DNA of 64,000 bases from Saccharothrix sp. (lineage in GTDB: Bacteria; Actinomycetota; Actinomycetes; Mycobacteriales; Pseudonocardiaceae), in the NCBI RefSeq assembly GCF_031180885.1, contig NZ_JAPSLK010000006.1:175611-239610 (forward strand), given 5' to 3'. The notes beneath the pieces are model-generated. The model ran no database searches. It had not been told where the DNA came from and saw only the letters and a list, made by a program, of their open reading frames with translations. Below, in pieces: positions 1 through 7,864 of this stretch. The first letter of the stretch is position 1. Every line of letters starts with the position of its first letter. Made by a program: the position numbers and the translations under genes.

Positions 1-982
1 GCGCCTTCAGCACGTCCGCCCGCTCGCTGAAGTACAGCCCGATCGACTCCCGCAGCTCACCCAACCCGCTGCGCTGCACCAACTGCCCGGTCAGCTTCAC
101 CTGCGTGTCGAACCCCTGCCGGATCAACGTGGTCGTCAGCCGCACCCCGAAGATCCCGAACCGCTCCACCAACCCGCGCCGCACCGCCGGGTCCAGCCGC
201 ACCGGGAAGTCCGCACCCACGAACCGGTCCGCGGACAGCAGGTGGTCCTCCAACTCCGTGCGCGCCAACGACGCCAGTGCCGCCAGCGCCGCGAACTCCT
301 CCGCCCGCAACGTCCGCGCCGCCACCGCCAGCAGCCCGGCCACCGCGACCACGTTCTGGCACAACGGCCGCACCTGCGCCTCCCGCCGGTACCGCCGCGC
401 GATCTGCTTGGCCGACGACAGCGCGTCGATCCGCCCGCCGCCGATCTCGTCCGCCCGCGCCAGCACCAGCACCGTGTTCACCGGCGCCGCCCGCGCCACC
501 GGGTGGTCGTGCGCGGTCTGGAGGTAGCGCACGTCCGTGCTGTGCATGTGCCTGGTCAGGAACAGCACCGCGTCCGCCTCGCCGTACACCTGCTCGACCG
601 GCGCGTCGCCCGGCGTGTCGATCAGCGTCAGGTCCCGCAGCGACCGCGACGGCCACTCCACGGTCACCCGGTCCACGTCGTGCACGTCGATGAACGCCCG
701 CCCGTCCCGCCGCGCCACGGGCACCTCGTGCGGCCCCACCGTCGCCCGCGCCTGCGCGCCGTCGCGGTACCAGGTGAACGTCCCGGTCGGCGCGAACTCC
801 TCGCCGATCACCGCGTTGACCACGGTCGACTTGCCCGTCCGCGGCGCGCCCGCGACCGCCACCCGCACCGGCTCGCTGAACCGCGCCTGGTGACCGCGCA
901 GCCACGCGACCGCGCGCGGGCTGTCCCGGTACACCGCGAGCGCGTCCTCCAGCAGCGCCCACACCTCGTCGACGAGCGTCAC
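1..982 (-). CDS. Dynamin-like GTPase, IniC-like, C-terminus outside window
   Basis: This is the second of two adjacent dynamin-like GTPases, probably a membrane-remodelling GTPase acting with its upstream neighbour. The visible 327 codons start at a GTG (980-982) overlapping the upstream stop as GTGA, so the two are translationally coupled. I see a Walker A loop GAPRTGKS at residues 45-52 and the G3 motif DTPG at 122-125. The G4 motif is not a clean TKxD; a LARADE segment (about residue 178) may serve. The order IniB-like, IniA-like, this gene parallels mycobacterial iniB-iniA-iniC, which supports the IniC-like reading (established for mycobacteria, inferred here). The 3' end lies to the left of the window. 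Confidence 0.85.
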   Translation of the reverse strand, partial: MTLVDEVWALLEDALAVYRDSPRAVAWLRGHQARFSEPVRVAVAGAPRTGKSTVVNAVIGEEFAPTGTFTWYRDGAQARATVGPHEVPVARRDGRAFIDVHDVDRVTVEWPSRSLRDLTLIDTPGDAPVEQVYGEADAVLFLTRHMHSTDVRYLQTAHDHPVARAAPVNTVLVLARADEIGGGRIDALSSAKQIARRYRREAQVRPLCQNVVAVAGLLAVAARTLRAEEFAALAALASLARTELEDHLLSADRFVGADFPVRLDPAVRRGLVERFGIFGVRLTTTLIRQGFDTQVKLTGQLVQRSGLGELRESIGLYFSERADVLKA

Positions 983-2781
983 GCGCTGATCCCCAACGGC
1001 GGCGTGTGCCCAGCCGCCAGCGCCTGCACCCGCTGGTACAGCTGCACGAGCCGGTCCAGTTCGTGCCGCGCCTCGCGGACCCGGCGCTCGCGTTCGGCGG
1101 TGTCGTCCTGCACGGCCCGCCGCGCACCGCGCGCCGACTCCAGCAGCGTCTCCTGCAACTCCTCCGCCAGGGTGCTGAAGTGGTTGCGCAGGCTGCGCTG
1201 GATGTGCCGGGCCGCGTCCCGGAAGTCCTTGCTGAACTTGATGAAGAAGTCGTCCACGTGCCGCTGCGCCGCCACCTTCGCCGCGGCCTGCCGCCGCTTC
1301 AGCCGTTGCTCACCTTCGTCCAAGATGGACTTCCCGCCGAACAACGCGCCCGCCCCCAGCGAGATCGCGTTGATCAACGGCATCCCGGCCAGGCTCGTGA
1401 CCAGGCCGAACATCAGCACACCACCGTAGGAGCCGCGCAGGCCGGTGAACAGCTTCTGCCCGATGGTGAACCGCTCGATGGTCGGTTTCTCCATTTTGGA
1501 CACCCGGTCCAGCACGTCCGCCGGGAAGATCGACTCGGGCAGCAGGTCGTCGCGCCGCACCGGGAAGCTGCGCGCGACCTTCTCGGCAACCCACTCCGCC
1601 CGCTCCATCAGCCAGGTGAAGTTCTGCGTGGCGGCCTCGGTGAGGTTGTCCTCCAGCCACCGCTCGAACTCCTCCCAGCCCAGCGCCGGGTCGGCGGTCT
1701 CGAACACCCGGTCCACCTCGCGCAGGATCCGCCGGGTCCGTTCCCGCAGGTCGTATTCGATGTCCGAGACCAGGTCGGCCATCTCGTCGGACAGCACGGT
1801 CTGCCAGCGCGCGGACCGGCGGCGCAGCTCGTCGATGCGGCGCTGGGCCTCGTTGAGCGCGGCGATGGTCTGGTGGGTGCTCTTCGAACCGTCGTTGGTC
1901 AGCTCCTCGCGCACCGGCGCGACCAGCTGCTTGATCGCGCCCGCGGCGACGACGGCGACCGACCGGCGGGCCAGCACGTCGGCGGCGGCGACGATGTCGC
2001 GCTGCACGCACTCCAGCAGCTCGGGGAACCCGGACTCGGCGTTCAGCGCCTTGTCACCGGTCTTCGCGGCGCGCAGCCGCAGCGCCGCGGACACCGGGAT
2101 CAGCTTGGCCGGCACGCCCGCGCGCGCCAGGTGGGCGCGGTTGCGCTCCAGGACGCGCCGCCACTGGGCGGCGATGTCGATCTTGGTGAGCACCACGGTG
2201 ACGTTCGGGCAGGACGCCATGACCTGCCGCAGCAGCTCCAGCTCGGACGCGGTCAGCTCGGCTGTGGCGTCGGACACCATCAGGACGGCGTCGGCCTGGA
2301 GGAGCGCGGTGAACGTGCTGGCGGTGTGCGCGGGACGCAGATCACCCACACCGGGTGTGTCGATGAGCACAAGTCCCGACGTGAGCAGGGCGCGCGGGAT
2401 GCCGACCTCGGCGCGCAGCAGCTCGCCGGTGTGCCCGGCGCGGACCTTGCTGGCGAGCTGGTCGATGGGCACCGGGATGCGTTCGGTGGGGGTGTTCGCG
2501 ATCGTTCTGACCAGGGCCGCGTTGGGGGTCTCCGCGTGTTGGACGAACGTCGGCACGGTCGTGGTCACGTCGTCGCCGACCGCGCACACCGGGGCGTTGA
2601 CCAGGGCGTTCACCAGTTGGCTCTTGCCCTGCTTGGGTTCGCCCAGGACGAGCACCCGCAGCTTCGGGTCGAGCTGGCGGGCGCGCTTCTCGCGGAGTCG
2701 TTCGGCCAGGTCCGGCCGGTTGTGGGCGGCGCAGGACCGGATCGTGTCGTCGAGCACGTCGAGCCAGGGTGCGGACATCAC
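979..2781 (-). CDS. Dynamin family GTPase, IniA-like
   Basis: A 600-aa dynamin-superfamily GTPase expected to act on the cytoplasmic membrane. The G domain is complete: P-loop GEPKQGKS with Lys53/Ser54, DTPG at 141-144, and TKID at 199-202. Long helical stretches follow. A hydrophobic hairpin at about residues 430-470 (glycine-rich, ending GAGALFGG) could be the membrane-inserting paddle seen in bacterial dynamin-like proteins, with an arginine-rich coiled C-terminus after it. Two consecutive ATGs begin the gene (2781 and 2778) and I cannot separate them. It lies between the IniB-like gene and the second GTPase, the arrangement of iniBAC. Mycobacterial IniA is linked to cell-wall inhibitor response; that role here is inference. 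Confidence 0.9.
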   Translation of the reverse strand: MMSAPWLDVLDDTIRSCAAHNRPDLAERLREKRARQLDPKLRVLVLGEPKQGKSQLVNALVNAPVCAVGDDVTTTVPTFVQHAETPNAALVRTIANTPTERIPVPIDQLASKVRAGHTGELLRAEVGIPRALLTSGLVLIDTPGVGDLRPAHTASTFTALLQADAVLMVSDATAELTASELELLRQVMASCPNVTVVLTKIDIAAQWRRVLERNRAHLARAGVPAKLIPVSAALRLRAAKTGDKALNAESGFPELLECVQRDIVAAADVLARRSVAVVAAGAIKQLVAPVREELTNDGSKSTHQTIAALNEAQRRIDELRRRSARWQTVLSDEMADLVSDIEYDLRERTRRILREVDRVFETADPALGWEEFERWLEDNLTEAATQNFTWLMERAEWVAEKVARSFPVRRDDLLPESIFPADVLDRVSKMEKPTIERFTIGQKLFTGLRGSYGGVLMFGLVTSLAGMPLINAISLGAGALFGGKSILDEGEQRLKRRQAAAKVAAQRHVDDFFIKFSKDFRDAARHIQRSLRNHFSTLAEELQETLLESARGARRAVQDDTAERERRVREARHELDRLVQLYQRVQALAAGHTPPLGISA

Positions 2782-2820
2782 CCGGAAGAGTGTGCCGTGT
2801 TCACTCGGTGAGGTGAAAGA

Positions 2821-2857
2821 GAGGGCCGGCCCTGTCCTCTGGACAGAACCGGCCCTC
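2821..2857 (-). terminator. Long hairpin between iniB-like and iniA-like genes
   Basis: Outer arms 2821-2829 and 2849-2857 (GAGGGCCGG / CCGGCCCTC) are perfectly complementary. An inner perfect stem (2832-2837 with 2841-2846) closes on a 3-nt loop. It lies in the 102-nt gap after the IniB-like stop and before the dynamin start, so it probably acts as a partial terminator or mRNA stabiliser giving more IniB than GTPase. There is no U tract, which is common in actinomycetes. Confidence 0.6.
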
Positions 2858-2883
2858 GGGTAGTGGATCAGTCCGCGAGCGAC

Positions 2884-3819
2884 TTAGAAGAGCGCGTCGC
2901 TGATGTCGCCGCCACCCACCACCGGGACGTCGTTGAGGCCGACGCCCAGCAGCGGCGCGTTGACGGCGCCGACGTGGTTGACGGTGCTGGTCAGGCCGGC
3001 GGTGCCGATCAGGCCGTCGGCGGTGTCCTCGACCGTGTCGACCACGTTCGCCGGCGACACGTCGCCGGAGGAGGCCAGGCCGGTCAGGCCGTCCACGTTG
3101 AGGGCGGTGGTCACGTCGCCCGCGTCCAGGCCGGACACGTTGGTGGTCACGTTGCCGGCGACCTTGCCGGCGAAGCCACCGAAGCTGTCGACGACGCCGG
3201 TCAGCGTGTCGACCGCGCCGAACGCGGGGCTGGTCAGGCCGTCCGCGGCCGGCAGCGCACCGGTGACTCCGCCGGCGGTGGCGAGGGCGCCGTCCAGGGA
3301 GCCGGTCGCCAGGTCGGTGACCCCGCCCGCGGTGGCCAGCGTGCCGTCCAGGGCACCGGTCACGTCACCCACCGCGGAGAAGTCGCCGGACAGGGACGCG
3401 TCGAGCGAACCCGCCACGTCGCCCACCGGGCCCCAGCCGGCGACACCGCCGAAGACCTCCAGGCCGCTGGCGTCGGCGCTCAGCGCGCCCGCCGCCGCCA
3501 GGTTCACGTCGGAGGAGCCGGAGACACCCGAGAGGGCCACCTGCTGGGCCACGGCCTGCAGCTGGCCGATGGCGCCCAGGGCGTCCGTCGCGTCCAGCGG
3601 CAGCTCGTTGAGCAGCGAGCCGTCGAGAGCGGGCAGGCTCCCGGCGGGCACGTAGTCGAGGACCAGCGGGAGGACCTCCTGCACGTCCAGAGCGCTGATG
3701 TCGCTCAGGCCCGCGGCGGCCAGGGAACCCTCGGCGTCGGCCTGGAATTCGGCCAGCGCGGTCGGGTTGCTCAGCAGGTCGAGGACGAAGTCGTGCAGCG
3801 TGTTGGGGCTGGTGCCCAT
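2884..3819 (-). CDS. IniB N-terminal-domain protein
   Basis: A 311-aa Ala/Gly/Val/Asp-rich protein. The first ~60 residues (LHDFVLDLLSNP, AGLSDI, QEVLPLVLDYVP) look like the IniB N-terminal domain. The rest is a low-complexity run of degenerate units such as GALDGTLATAGGVT repeated from about residue 130 to 250, as in the repetitive body of mycobacterial IniB. There is no signal peptide or membrane helix. An ATG start follows a clear AGGAGAA (3825-3831 on the complement). It is the first gene of the leftward unit with the two dynamin-like GTPases. The biochemical role of IniB-type proteins is poorly defined; co-function with the GTPases is inferred from conserved order. Confidence 0.85.
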   Translation of the reverse strand: MGTSPNTLHDFVLDLLSNPTALAEFQADAEGSLAAAGLSDISALDVQEVLPLVLDYVPAGSLPALDGSLLNELPLDATDALGAIGQLQAVAQQVALSGVSGSSDVNLAAAGALSADASGLEVFGGVAGWGPVGDVAGSLDASLSGDFSAVGDVTGALDGTLATAGGVTDLATGSLDGALATAGGVTGALPAADGLTSPAFGAVDTLTGVVDSFGGFAGKVAGNVTTNVSGLDAGDVTTALNVDGLTGLASSGDVSPANVVDTVEDTADGLIGTAGLTSTVNHVGAVNAPLLGVGLNDVPVVGGGDISDALF

Positions 3820-4069
3820 GATCGATTTCTCCTGGCTAGGTAGTCGCGGGGTGGCGTGGACCGGCAGGGGTGGGTCCCGCCATGGCGATCAAGGTATTGA
3901 CCGGGGGAGATCCCGCCATCGGGGATTACTCCCAGTAGATGCCGCAACCACGATGGGGTGGTTCTCGTTCACTCCCTAGGGGATTAGGGGATGTGCTTGT
4001 GACCCCTCGGTAGCCCGTGTACGAACCGTCAAGCGCTACCCCGACCAGGTGAGTGAAGGAGGCTCCGAG
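3820..4069. promoter_or_regulatory. Divergent promoter region, iniB-like / Hsp70-like
   Basis: This 250-nt region separates the leftward iniB-like unit from the rightward Hsp70-LuxR unit and must hold both promoters. An 8-bp direct repeat GGGGATTA occurs at 3921-3928 and 3979-3986, each near an ACTCCC element (3927-3932 and 3971-3976), and a CCCTAGGG palindrome lies at 3974-3981. These are candidate sites for the LuxR-family regulator encoded downstream. No convincing -35/-10 pair was picked out. Confidence 0.4.
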
Positions 4070-5329
4070 TTGCCGTACGTCCTCGGAGTCGACGTGGGCA
4101 CCACCCGCACCGCCGCCGCCCTGTGCCGCCTCGGCGGCGCCGGACGGGCCGAGCCGGAGGTCGTCGGCCTGGGCGGGCCGGGCGGCGGTGTCGCGTCGTC
4201 TCTGCAGCTCATGGCGGACGGGACGTTCGCGGTGGGTGAGCCCGGCGACCCCCGGTGGACCGCCACCGGCTTCGGGGCCCGGGTCGGTGACGGCGTGCCC
4301 GTGGTCCTCGGCGACGAACCGTTCACAGCCGAGGAGCTGACCGCGCTCATGGTGAGCTGGGTCGCCGGCCAGGTCGCCGCCCGGGAGGGTGAGCAAGCTC
4401 AACGCATCGTGCTCAGTCACCCGGTCGGGTGGGGGGCACACCACAAGGGGTTGATGCACCAGGCGCTGCGGGTCATGGGCCTGGAGAACGTGACGTTGCT
4501 CGCAGAACCGCTCGCCGCCGCGGCCGGCCACTCGTTCACCCGCGGCCCGGTCGGCGTGTTCAGCATGGGCAGCCACGCGTTCAGCGCCGCCGTGGTCCGC
4601 CCGTTCGAGGTCGTGGCCTGGGCCGAGGGGCCCGACCAGGACACCGGTGTGGACTTCGACGACCTCGTGTTCGGGCACGTGCGGACCGAGCTGGGCCGGG
4701 CGTTCAGCGAACTCGACGCGCAGGACCCGCGCACCCGCGGCCTCTACGGGCGGCTCCGGCGCGACTGCGAGGCGGCCAAGCGCGTGCTCTCCGGCACCTT
4801 CGAGACCGTGATCCCCGTGCACCTGCCATCCGGACGAGTGGACGTGCCACTCAGCCGGGCGAAGTTCGACGAACTGATCCGGTCGTCGGTCGAACAGGCC
4901 GTGTCCGTGTTCGAGCGGGTAGTGCGCGGCACGTCGCTGGAGGCCACCGTGCTGGTCGGCGGCAGCACCCGCATCCCCCTGATCCCGGCCCTGCTCCCCG
5001 GACGGGTGGTCTTCGAGGCCGCCCCCGAGACGACCGCCGTCAAGGGCGCCGCGCTCGCCGGGCGGCACATGATCCTCGGACCCGACGACAGCGAGCCCAT
5101 AGAGACCTCCGTGATGGTCCGGGACGACGACCCGCTGCTCCGGTTCCCCGTGGGCGACATGGACGTCCCCGATGCCGAGTTCACCGCCCCACCGCCGCGC
5201 CCGCCGATCGACATCACCCCGCTGGACCTGCCCGAACGGCGCACCGTGAAGCGCGTCGTGCAGGGGCTCGCGGTGACCGGGGGACGACGCCGTTCCCGCG
5301 ACGCACACGACTCAGAGGACGGCCGTTGA
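4070..5329 (+). CDS. Hsp70-family ATPase lacking a substrate-binding domain
   Basis: A 419-aa actin-fold ATPase related to DnaK. The start is set by the Shine-Dalgarno site: AAGGAGG at 4056-4062 is 7 nt before a TTG at 4070, giving LPYVLGVDVGTTRTA at the N-terminus; a GTG at 4049 has no such site. The phosphate-1 motif DVGTTRTA lies at residues 8-15 and the adenosine motif VLVGGSTRIPLIP near residue 300. After the nucleotide-binding domain there is only a Pro-rich linker and a basic, Arg-rich tail, so the usual beta-sandwich substrate domain is missing. It is divergent from the iniB-like unit and coupled to the LuxR gene. A sensor or regulatory partner is more likely than a general chaperone. 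Confidence 0.88.
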   Translation: MPYVLGVDVGTTRTAAALCRLGGAGRAEPEVVGLGGPGGGVASSLQLMADGTFAVGEPGDPRWTATGFGARVGDGVPVVLGDEPFTAEELTALMVSWVAGQVAAREGEQAQRIVLSHPVGWGAHHKGLMHQALRVMGLENVTLLAEPLAAAAGHSFTRGPVGVFSMGSHAFSAAVVRPFEVVAWAEGPDQDTGVDFDDLVFGHVRTELGRAFSELDAQDPRTRGLYGRLRRDCEAAKRVLSGTFETVIPVHLPSGRVDVPLSRAKFDELIRSSVEQAVSVFERVVRGTSLEATVLVGGSTRIPLIPALLPGRVVFEAAPETTAVKGAALAGRHMILGPDDSEPIETSVMVRDDDPLLRFPVGDMDVPDAEFTAPPPRPPIDITPLDLPERRTVKRVVQGLAVTGGRRRSRDAHDSEDGR

Positions 5330-7710
5330 GCCTGCGCATGACTACCGAACGACCGGTGCTGGACGCGGACGCCCGCCGAGTGCTGGACGGGATCGCCGCC
5401 GCGCCCGAGGCGGTGCTGCGGCTCGGCGTCCTGGCGCCCGGCGGGTACGGCAAGACCACCGTGCTGCGGGAGGTCGAGCGCGCCTACCGGGACGCCGGCG
5501 TCGAGGCCACGATCGTGGACGACGCCCACCTCCTGGGTGACAGTGAGCTGCTCTCCCTGCGATCGCTGGTCGAGCAAGGGGACACGCGGATCGTCGTCGC
5601 GTACCGGCCGTGGCCCCGGTCGCGCGCTTTGGCGGCGTTGGCGGAGTCCTTGGGACGCGTACGTGCGCCTCTGATGCCTCCCGCGTTCACACGTGAGCAG
5701 GTCAAGGCGGTGCTACCGGCGTCGAGCCGCGCGTTGGTGGACTTCGTGCACCACCAGACGGGCGGTGTGCCCCGCTTTGTGGCGCGCTTGGCCGGTCTTA
5801 ATGCGCCGGAAGTGACCGCCGAGGTGATCGCGTCCTTCCGCGCCGACCTCGACTGGCTGGACGCGGACGTGCAGAAGTTCCTGCTCGCCGCCGAAGCCGG
5901 CGCCGCACTGCGACTGGACCTGCTGAGCGCCTTGCTGGGCAAGGACGTCGACGCCGTCGGCGAGGTGATCGAGGCCGGTCGCGCGACCGGCCTGCTCGCG
6001 CCGGACGGAACCCTGCTGCCGATCGCCCGCGCGGCCGTGGCGGCGCTGAGCCGCACCGACCGGCGCATCGCCGGGCGGCAGAAGCTGGCCGAGCTGCAAC
6101 TGAGGTCCGGTGGACCTGTGCTCGACCTGGTCAAGCCCCTGCTGGGCACCGGGGTGGGTGGTCCGGCGATGGAGGCGGCGTTCCAGGCAGCGGCCCGTGA
6201 GGCGCTGCCGACCGACCCGGCGCTGTCCGCGCGGCTGCTGGCCGCCGTGGGCACGCCGTCCGCCGAGGTGGCGGTGCGGCAGGCGGCGGCTTCGGCGATG
6301 TCCGGCGACCTGGACGCGGCGCTGCGGCTGGCCGACCAGGTGATCTCCGGCGGCGACCAGGAGCACCGGGGCGCGGCGGCCGAGGTGGCGGCGATCGCGC
6401 TGGCGCATCGGGGGCAGTTGGCGCGCAGCACCGAGTTGCACCGGTGGTCGCCCAGCGCGACGTCGACCGCGTTCGCCGTGGTCGGGCAGGTGGGCACGGG
6501 TCGAATGCCGACCGGGACGCTGCCGGTGGCACCGCCGACCATGCTCGACGGCGGTGCTTCCCTGATGGCACAAGGGGTTGTCGAGTCGGTTACCGGGACT
6601 TCGACGGCCGCACTGTCCACATTGGTGCGCGCGGCGGCGTTGCTCGAACCCGCCGGGCGGGCCGTGCTGCTGCCCGACACACCCGCCGCGCTGGCCGCGC
6701 TGGTGGCGATGCAGAGCGGTGAGCTGTCGGTCGCGGAATCCGTGCTGGACCGCGCGGTGGCGACGTCGCTCGGCGGCGTGCTGATGGACGTGCGGCACCG
6801 GTTGCTGCGGGCGTGGATCGCGATGGTGCAAGGGAACCTGGTGCAGGCACGGGAGACATTGGTGCTCCTGCGCAAGGTCGGGCGTCCGCTGGAACCGCGT
6901 GACTGGATCTTCGCCGTGGCGCTGGAGATCGGCGTGGCGCGGCGCAACAGCGACCTGGCGGCGTTGAAGCGGACATGGGACCAGGCGTGCGAGGCGGTGC
7001 TGCGGCACCCGGTGGACCTCTACACGTTCCTGCCGCTGGGCGAGTTCGCCGCGGCGGCTGCGCGCCTGCGCGACCAGCACCGGCTGGCACCGCACCTGAT
7101 GGCGGCGCGGAACGTGTTGCGGCAGTTGGGAGACCCGCCGCTGTGGGCGATCCCGCTGCACTGGGCGGGTTTGCACGCGGCGATCATCGCGGAGGAGACG
7201 TCCGTGGCCGAGGAGCACGCCTCCGCGCTGGCCTCCTTCCGCGACCGGAGCCGTTACGGGGCTTTGGTTTCGGCGGCCGCGGAGAGCTGGCTGGACGTGC
7301 TGGCGGGCAAGGTCGACCCGGACCAGGTGGAGTCGGCGGCGCGCGGGCTGCACGCGGCCGGGCAGTGGTGGGACGCGGCGCGGTTGGCCGGTCAGGCGGC
7401 GATAAGGACGTCCGACCGGCAGGCGATGGTGCGGCTGCTGGACTGCGCCCGGTTGTTGCAGGGTCGTCCGGTGGGCGCTGGGCGCAAGCCGGCCGAGCCG
7501 GTGGTCGAGGCCGTGGACGCGGGCAAGCTCAGCGACCGGGAGCGCGAGGTCGCCGAGCTGGTGGTGGGCGGGCTGACTTACAAACAGGTCGGGGACCGGC
7601 TGTTCATCTCGGCGAAGACCGTCGAGCACCACATGGCCCGGATGCGGCAGCGGTTGGGGTGCACGAGCCGGGCGGAGCTGCTGGACCAGCTCCGCCAGAT
7701 CCTCGGCTAG
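5326..7710 (+). CDS. Large LuxR-family ATPase transcriptional regulator
   Basis: A 794-aa STAND-type regulator. A TTG at 5326 overlaps the Hsp70 stop (TTGA) and has AGAGGA 6 nt upstream; an ATG at 5338 is alternative but too far from a ribosome site. Walker A is GGYGKTT with Lys43, Walker B is IVDDAH. A long helical region follows and the last ~65 residues are a LuxR helix-turn-helix (LSDREREVAELVVGG, then TVEHHMARMRQRLG). From memory, mycobacterial iniBAC is controlled by a similarly large LuxR-type ATPase (IniR), so this is a plausible local regulator of the iniB-like unit. The inducing signal cannot be read from sequence. Confidence 0.88.
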   Translation: MSLRMTTERPVLDADARRVLDGIAAAPEAVLRLGVLAPGGYGKTTVLREVERAYRDAGVEATIVDDAHLLGDSELLSLRSLVEQGDTRIVVAYRPWPRSRALAALAESLGRVRAPLMPPAFTREQVKAVLPASSRALVDFVHHQTGGVPRFVARLAGLNAPEVTAEVIASFRADLDWLDADVQKFLLAAEAGAALRLDLLSALLGKDVDAVGEVIEAGRATGLLAPDGTLLPIARAAVAALSRTDRRIAGRQKLAELQLRSGGPVLDLVKPLLGTGVGGPAMEAAFQAAAREALPTDPALSARLLAAVGTPSAEVAVRQAAASAMSGDLDAALRLADQVISGGDQEHRGAAAEVAAIALAHRGQLARSTELHRWSPSATSTAFAVVGQVGTGRMPTGTLPVAPPTMLDGGASLMAQGVVESVTGTSTAALSTLVRAAALLEPAGRAVLLPDTPAALAALVAMQSGELSVAESVLDRAVATSLGGVLMDVRHRLLRAWIAMVQGNLVQARETLVLLRKVGRPLEPRDWIFAVALEIGVARRNSDLAALKRTWDQACEAVLRHPVDLYTFLPLGEFAAAAARLRDQHRLAPHLMAARNVLRQLGDPPLWAIPLHWAGLHAAIIAEETSVAEEHASALASFRDRSRYGALVSAAAESWLDVLAGKVDPDQVESAARGLHAAGQWWDAARLAGQAAIRTSDRQAMVRLLDCARLLQGRPVGAGRKPAEPVVEAVDAGKLSDREREVAELVVGGLTYKQVGDRLFISAKTVEHHMARMRQRLGCTSRAELLDQLRQILG

Positions 7711-7740
7711 CCCGTTTCACTCGAAAGTGATCTTGTCAAG

Positions 7741-7758
7741 TTCGAACACATGTTCGAA
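7741..7758. promoter_or_regulatory. Perfect inverted repeat TTCGAACA-N2-TGTTCGAA
   Basis: Eight-bp arms at 7741-7748 and 7751-7758 with a 2-nt centre; GTTCGAACA also recurs as a direct repeat at a 12-nt offset. It sits between the convergent ends of the LuxR gene and the VOC gene. The tight spacer argues for a protein-binding site rather than a hairpin. No promoter is evident beside it, so its role is open. Confidence 0.4.
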
Positions 7759-7804
7759 CATGGACCCATGACTCGATCACCACTCGCGCAGTCCTCGGTC
7801 CGAC

Positions 7805-7864
7805 GGCTCCCGCTGTCCCGGCTCCCGCTGTCCCGGCAGCCGCTGTCCCGGGTTCCGCTGTCAC
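7805..7864. repeat. 15-bp tandem repeat, four units
   Basis: Units at 7805-7819, 7820-7834, 7835-7849 and 7850-7864 share the core CCGCTGTCCC; the first two are identical and the last two diverge. The array ends inside the VOC gene stop region. It reads as pentapeptide repeats in several frames but I see no gene that uses it. A second 15-bp array lies at 8904-8993. Confidence 0.7.

Noticed and set aside
4429..5325. N-terminal extension of the LuxR regulator into the Hsp70 gene
   Set aside because: The extra sequence is out of frame with Hsp70 and Arg-rich. The Shine-Dalgarno site and the coupled TTG at 5326 define the real start.
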